This document shows, in pieces, positions 25,646-29,283 of a DNA stretch of 29,283 bases. The notes beneath the pieces are model-generated. The model ran no database searches and was not told the DNA's origin. It was given only the letters and a program-made list of their open reading frames with translations. Position 1 is the stretch's first letter. Each line of letters opens with the position of its first letter. Source of the DNA: Proteocatella sp041738345 (GTDB taxonomy: Bacteria > Bacillota > Clostridia > Peptostreptococcales > Filifactoraceae); NCBI GenBank assembly GCA_041738345.1, contig JBGSPX010000021.1, forward strand, positions 1 to 29,283, in the 5' to 3' direction. The translations under genes were made by a program, and so were the position numbers.

Positions 25646-26074
25646 ATGCCAACAATTAACCAGTTAGTAAGAAAAGGTAGAAAAGAAATAGCTACTAAAT
25701 CTACAGCTCCAGCGCTTCAAAAAGGATTCAATGCGCTTAAAAAGAAAAGTACTGATGCAAGTTCTCCACAAAAAAGAGGAGTTTGTACTTCAGTTAAGAC
25801 GGTAACACCTAAGAAGCCAAACTCAGCGCTTAGAAAAATAGCTAGGGTTAGACTTACAAACGGAATAGAGGTTACAGCTTATATTCCAGGAGAAGGACAC
25901 AATCTTCAAGAGCATAGTGTTGTTCTTATAAGAGGAGGAAGAGTAAAAGACCTTCCAGGAGTAAGATACCACATAGTAAGAGGATCTCTTGATACATCAG
26001 GTGTAGATAAGAGAAGACAATCAAGATCAAAATACGGTGCAAAAGTACCAAAAGCTGCTACTGCTAAGAAATAG
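25646..26074 (+). CDS. rpsL: 30S ribosomal protein S12
   Basis: The 142-aa protein lies at the decoding centre and supports accurate tRNA selection. The core TPKKPNSALRK (54-64) and RVKDLPGVRYH (99-109) are wild type; the lysines at which streptomycin-resistance changes occur (K57 region and K101) are unchanged. The longer N-terminal segment is typical of Firmicutes S12. The start MPTINQL follows GAAGGAGGTG; an in-frame ATG would extend the protein 34 residues into the leader but has no homologous sequence or ribosome site. It starts the str operon. Confidence 0.97.
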   Translation: MPTINQLVRKGRKEIATKSTAPALQKGFNALKKKSTDASSPQKRGVCTSVKTVTPKKPNSALRKIARVRLTNGIEVTAYIPGEGHNLQEHSVVLIRGGRVKDLPGVRYHIVRGSLDTSGVDKRRQSRSKYGAKVPKAATAKK

Positions 26075-26086
26075 TTGTATTGTTAC

Positions 26087-26147
26087 GGTGCGTTAATATA
26101 TATATGATAATGATGTATATGGCGCCCCGACAAAGCAGATTTTGTCG
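26087..26147 (+). promoter_or_regulatory. Structured rpsL-rpsG intercistronic region
   Basis: Two hairpins lie back to back in the 116-nt gap. In the first, GGTGC (26087-26091) pairs with GCGCC (26122-26126) and ATATATAT (26096-26103) with ATGTATAT (26113-26120). In the second, CGACAAA (26128-26134) pairs with TTTGTCG (26141-26147) around a 6-nt loop. No U-tract follows. By analogy with the E. coli str operon, where S7 binds the same gap, this may be a feedback site; the analogy is not proven here. Confidence 0.5.
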
Positions 26148-26190
26148 AGTACCGATGATTTAACCATTAATCATTAAGGAGGGAAGCGAA

Positions 26191-26661
26191 GTGCCAAGAA
26201 AAGGTAATGTTCCAAAAAGAGAAGTGCTTGCAGATCCAATGTACGGAAGCAAGTTAGTTACAAAGCTTATCAATAAGGTAATGCTTGACGGAAAGAAAGG
26301 AACAGCTCAGTCAATAGTTTACGGAGCGTTCGAAGAAATAAAAACTAAAACAAATGAAGAACCACTAGAAATATTCGAAAAGGCAATGAATAACATCATG
26401 CCAGTGCTTGAAGTAAAAGCAAGAAGAGTAGGTGGAGCAAACTATCAGGTTCCAGTTGAAGTAAGACCAGAGAGAAGAGAAACACTTGGTTTAAGATGGC
26501 TAGTTAAATATACAAGACTTAGAAATGAGAAAGGTATGACGTTAAAATTAGCTAGAGAAATAATGGATGCGGCAAACGGAACTGGAGCATCATTCAAGAA
26601 GAAAGAAGATACTCATAAAATGGCAGAAGCGAATAAAGCATTTGCTCATTACCGTTATTAA
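26191..26661 (+). CDS. rpsG: 30S ribosomal protein S7
   Basis: The 156-aa primary rRNA-binding protein starts assembly of the 30S head. Typical segments are MPRKGNVPKREVLADPMYGS, LINKVMLDGKKGTAQ, the ARRVGGANYQVPVEVRPERR loop and ANKAFAHYRY at the end. Translation starts at GTG with AAGGAGGG 7 nt upstream. Length is standard. Structured RNA lies on both sides: hairpins upstream and a short perfect hairpin before fusA. Confidence 0.97.
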   Translation: MPRKGNVPKREVLADPMYGSKLVTKLINKVMLDGKKGTAQSIVYGAFEEIKTKTNEEPLEIFEKAMNNIMPVLEVKARRVGGANYQVPVEVRPERRETLGLRWLVKYTRLRNEKGMTLKLAREIMDAANGTGASFKKKEDTHKMAEANKAFAHYRY

Positions 26662-26673
26662 TTATTTCAAACT

Positions 26674-26698
26674 AATCTAGAGTTAATATATCTAGATT
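26674..26698 (+). other. Hairpin between rpsG and fusA
   Basis: AATCTAGA (26674-26681) and TCTAGATT (26691-26698) form a perfect 8-bp stem with a 9-nt loop, ending 12 nt before the fusA ribosome site. No T-run follows, so termination is unlikely. It may be an RNA-processing or translation signal. Confidence 0.45.
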
Positions 26699-26722
26699 AT
26701 GTGCCAGAAAGGAGTCAAATCA

Positions 26723-28801
26723 GTGGCAAGACAATTTCCATTGGCTAAAACAAGAAATATAGGAATCATGGCCCACATAGATGCGGGTAAGACAACTACA
26801 ACAGAGAGAGTCCTGTTTTACACAGGAAAGACTCACAAACTAGGAGAAACTCATGAAGGTGCATCACAGATGGACTGGATGGAGCAGGAAAAAGAAAGAG
26901 GTATAACTATTACTTCTGCAGCTACAACAGCTGAATGGAAAGGTAATAGAGTAAATATCATAGATACCCCTGGACACGTTGACTTTACAGTAGAAGTTGA
27001 GAGATCGTTAAGAGTTCTTGATGGAGCAGTAGCAGTTTTCTGTGCAAAAGGTGGAGTTGAGCCTCAATCAGAAAATGTTTGGAGACAAGCAGACAACTAC
27101 AGTGTACCAAGAATAGCATTTGTAAATAAAATGGATATAATTGGTGCAGACTTCCTAAGAGTTGTTGAAATGATGAAAGATAGATTAGGTGCAAATGCAG
27201 TAGCTGTTCAGCTTCCAATAGGAGCAGAGGACGACTTCGAAGCAATAATAGACCTATTTACTATGAAAGCATACTATAATATAGATGATCTTGGAAGAGA
27301 ACAAGAAGCTAGAGAAATACCAGAAAATATGGTAGCTCTTGCTGAAGAATACAGAGAAATCATGATAGAGAAAATTGCTGAGCTTGATGAAGAGCTTACA
27401 ATGAAGTATCTTGAAGGAGAAGAAATCTCAGAAGCAGAACTTAAAGCTGCTTTGAGAAAAGGAGTTATCGAAGTTAAGATAAATCCAGTATTCTGTGGTT
27501 CTGCTTACAGAAACAAAGGAGTACCACTTCTTCTTGATGGAGTTGTTGAGTACATGCCATCTCCACTTGATGTACCAGCTATAACTGGTGTTCTTCTTGA
27601 TGGAGAAACTGAAGAAGCTAGACATTCAGATGATTCTGAGCCGTTTTCAGCGCTTGCGTTCAAAATAATGGCAGACCCATTTGTTGGAAAACTTGCATTC
27701 TTCAGAGTATATTCAGGAATACTAAAATCAGGTTCTTATGTTCTTAACTCTACAAAGAATAAGAAAGAAAGAATCGGACGTATACTTCAGATGCATGCTA
27801 ATACAAGAGCAGAGTTAACAGAAGTATATGCAGGAGATATAGCAGCAGCAGTAGGTCTTAAAGATACTACTACTGGAGACACATTATGTGATCAGGATCA
27901 CCCTATCATACTTGAGTCTATGGATTTCCCAGAGCCAGTTATACATGTTGCTATAGAGCCAAAGACAAAAGCAGCTCAAGAAAAAATGGGAGCAGCTCTT
28001 CAGAAACTATCTGAAGAAGATCCAACTTTCAGAGTAAGAACTGATGAAGAAACAGGACAAACTATTATAGGTGGAATGGGTGAGCTTCACCTTGAGATAA
28101 TAGTTGACCGTCTTCTAAGAGAATACAAAGTAGAAGCTAATGTTGGAGCACCTCAGGTTGCTTATAGAGAAACTATTAAGAATCCAGTAGATATTGAATA
28201 CAAATATGCTAAGCAATCAGGTGGTAGAGGACAGTACGGTCACGTTAAGATCAGAATGTTCCCTCAAGAGCCAGGTGGCGGATATGAGTTTGTTAATGCA
28301 ACAGTTGGAGGTTCAGTACCAAGAGAATACATTGGTCCAGTAGATCAAGGTATTCAAGGGGCTATGGAATCAGGAATACTTGCAGGATATCAAGTTGTTG
28401 ACGTAAAAGTTGAATTATATGATGGATCATACCATGAAGTTGACTCTTCAGAAATGGCCTTCAAAGTTGCAGCTTCTATGGCTTTCAAAGATGGTATGAA
28501 AAAAGCAAACCCAATTATACTTGAACCAATATTTAAAATAGAAGTTGTTACACCAGAAGATTACATGGGAGACGTTATGGGAGACATAAACTCTCGTCGT
28601 GGAAGAATTGAAGGAATGGAAGCGAGAATAGGTGGAGCACAAGCAATTCATGCTATGGTACCACTATCTCAAATGTTCGGATATTCTACAGACCTAAGAT
28701 CTTCAACTCAAGGTAGAGCAACATACACAATGTTATTTGACCATTATGAAGAAGTTCCAGCATCAATTGCTAAGAAAATAATGGAAGAAGTAGGCAAATA
28801 A
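26723..28801 (+). CDS. fusA: Elongation factor G
   Basis: The 692-aa GTPase drives translocation and, with ribosome recycling factor, subunit splitting. G1 AHIDAGKTT (17-25), G3 DTPGH (81-85) and G4 NKMD (135-138) are intact. Further down are the domain III-V landmarks, including GMGELHLEI, GGRGQYGHV and GRATYTM. The start is GTG, read as the family MARQFPLAKTRNIG; AAAGGAGT lies 8 nt upstream. An upstream in-frame ATG at position 26699 would place the ribosome site within the coding region. It is in the usual str order rpsL-rpsG-fusA-tuf. Confidence 0.97.
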   Translation: MARQFPLAKTRNIGIMAHIDAGKTTTTERVLFYTGKTHKLGETHEGASQMDWMEQEKERGITITSAATTAEWKGNRVNIIDTPGHVDFTVEVERSLRVLDGAVAVFCAKGGVEPQSENVWRQADNYSVPRIAFVNKMDIIGADFLRVVEMMKDRLGANAVAVQLPIGAEDDFEAIIDLFTMKAYYNIDDLGREQEAREIPENMVALAEEYREIMIEKIAELDEELTMKYLEGEEISEAELKAALRKGVIEVKINPVFCGSAYRNKGVPLLLDGVVEYMPSPLDVPAITGVLLDGETEEARHSDDSEPFSALAFKIMADPFVGKLAFFRVYSGILKSGSYVLNSTKNKKERIGRILQMHANTRAELTEVYAGDIAAAVGLKDTTTGDTLCDQDHPIILESMDFPEPVIHVAIEPKTKAAQEKMGAALQKLSEEDPTFRVRTDEETGQTIIGGMGELHLEIIVDRLLREYKVEANVGAPQVAYRETIKNPVDIEYKYAKQSGGRGQYGHVKIRMFPQEPGGGYEFVNATVGGSVPREYIGPVDQGIQGAMESGILAGYQVVDVKVELYDGSYHEVDSSEMAFKVAASMAFKDGMKKANPIILEPIFKIEVVTPEDYMGDVMGDINSRRGRIEGMEARIGGAQAIHAMVPLSQMFGYSTDLRSSTQGRATYTMLFDHYEEVPASIAKKIMEEVGK

Positions 28802-28839
28802 TAGCAAAATAATATATATTTTTCGAGGAGGAAAAAACA

Positions 28840-29283
28840 ATGGCTAAGGCTAAATTCGAAAGAAATAAACCACACGTTAACGTTGGAACAATCGGACACG
28901 TTGACCACGGTAAAACTACACTAACAGCAGCAATCACAAAAACACTTCATGCAAGATATGGTTTTGGAGAAGCAGTAGACTTTGAAAACATAGATAAAGC
29001 ACCAGAGGAAAGAGAAAGAGGAATCACTATCTCAACAGCACACGTTGAGTATGAAACTCCAAACAGACATTACGCACACGTTGACTGCCCAGGCCATGCT
29101 GACTACGTTAAAAACATGATCACAGGAGCAGCACAAATGGACGGAGCAATCCTAGTTTGTTCTGCAGCAGATGGTCCAATGCCTCAAACAAGAGAGCATA
29201 TACTACTATCAAGACAGGTTGGAGTACCATACATCGTAGTATTCCTAAACAAATGTGATATGGTAGATGACGAAGAGCTTCTT
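28840..29283 (+). CDS. tuf: Elongation factor Tu (3' end cut by the window)
   Basis: The first 148 codons of EF-Tu, which delivers aminoacyl-tRNA to the ribosome, are present and in frame to the window edge. G1 GHVDHGKT (19-26), G3 DCPGH (82-86) and G4 NKCD (137-140) can be seen, along with the switch segment APEERERGITI. GAGGAGG lies before the start and the gap to fusA is 38 nt, so it is the fourth gene of the str operon. Truncation is due to the window only. Confidence 0.97.
   Translation, partial: MAKAKFERNKPHVNVGTIGHVDHGKTTLTAAITKTLHARYGFGEAVDFENIDKAPEERERGITISTAHVEYETPNRHYAHVDCPGHADYVKNMITGAAQMDGAILVCSAADGPMPQTREHILLSRQVGVPYIVVFLNKCDMVDDEELL

Noticed and set aside
26985..27245. 86-codon leucine-rich frame antisense to fusA
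   Set aside because: It is a mirror of codon usage in fusA, with no ribosome site or recognisable domain.
1..29283. Phage, transposase, integrase, toxin-antitoxin or defence genes
   Set aside because: All substantial frames are housekeeping genes in conserved order; no protein family of these kinds was recognised.

Overview
The window is a low-GC, housekeeping stretch of a chromosome from a Gram-positive anaerobe of the class Clostridia. Gene content and protein sequences (EF-Tu, S12, YugP-type protease, PASTA kinase) resemble Peptostreptococcaceae-like organisms. The genus is an inference, not something read directly. No mobile element, CRISPR array, tRNA or rRNA was seen.

Left arm, minus strand. 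Positions 1-450 hold no gene. They carry a strong hairpin (35-94), a long structured palindrome (161-267) and the carB terminator (347-384). Then come carA-carB (carbamoyl-phosphate synthase, transcribed leftward) behind a consensus promoter and a leader with a clear PyrR-type attenuator, then yihY and rqcH (membrane protein and ribosome quality control), probably one leftward unit.

Central block, plus strand, 7998-23051. This is a long, tightly packed run: yicC-remA-gmk-rpoZ-coaBC-priA-def-fmt-yugP-like-rsmB-rlmN-stp-prkC-rsgA-rpe-thiN. It is the classic Firmicutes cluster linking RNA processing, nucleotide supply, CoA synthesis, replication restart, formyl-methionine handling, ribosome modification and assembly, and Ser/Thr phosphosignalling. 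Several genes overlap or nearly touch (gmk/rpoZ, stp/prkC, rsgA/rpe/thiN). It ends at a bidirectional terminator shared with the convergent rpmB gene (minus strand). SpoVM, which sits between thiN and rpmB in Bacillus subtilis, is not there.

Right arm, plus strand. Divergent promoters separate rpmB from asp23-yloV (FakA-like). The str operon rpsL-rpsG-fusA-tuf follows, with its own promoter directly behind yloV. The usual upstream genes rpoB, rpoC and an L7Ae-like gene are absent, and so is recG, which often follows yloV, so this is probably a gene-order junction. The rpsL-rpsG gap is structured and may be a ribosomal-protein feedback site. tuf runs off the right end.

I found no convincing new protein system. 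The best leads are RNA-level: the carAB leader, the palindromic element at 155-270, and the structured gaps of the str operon.
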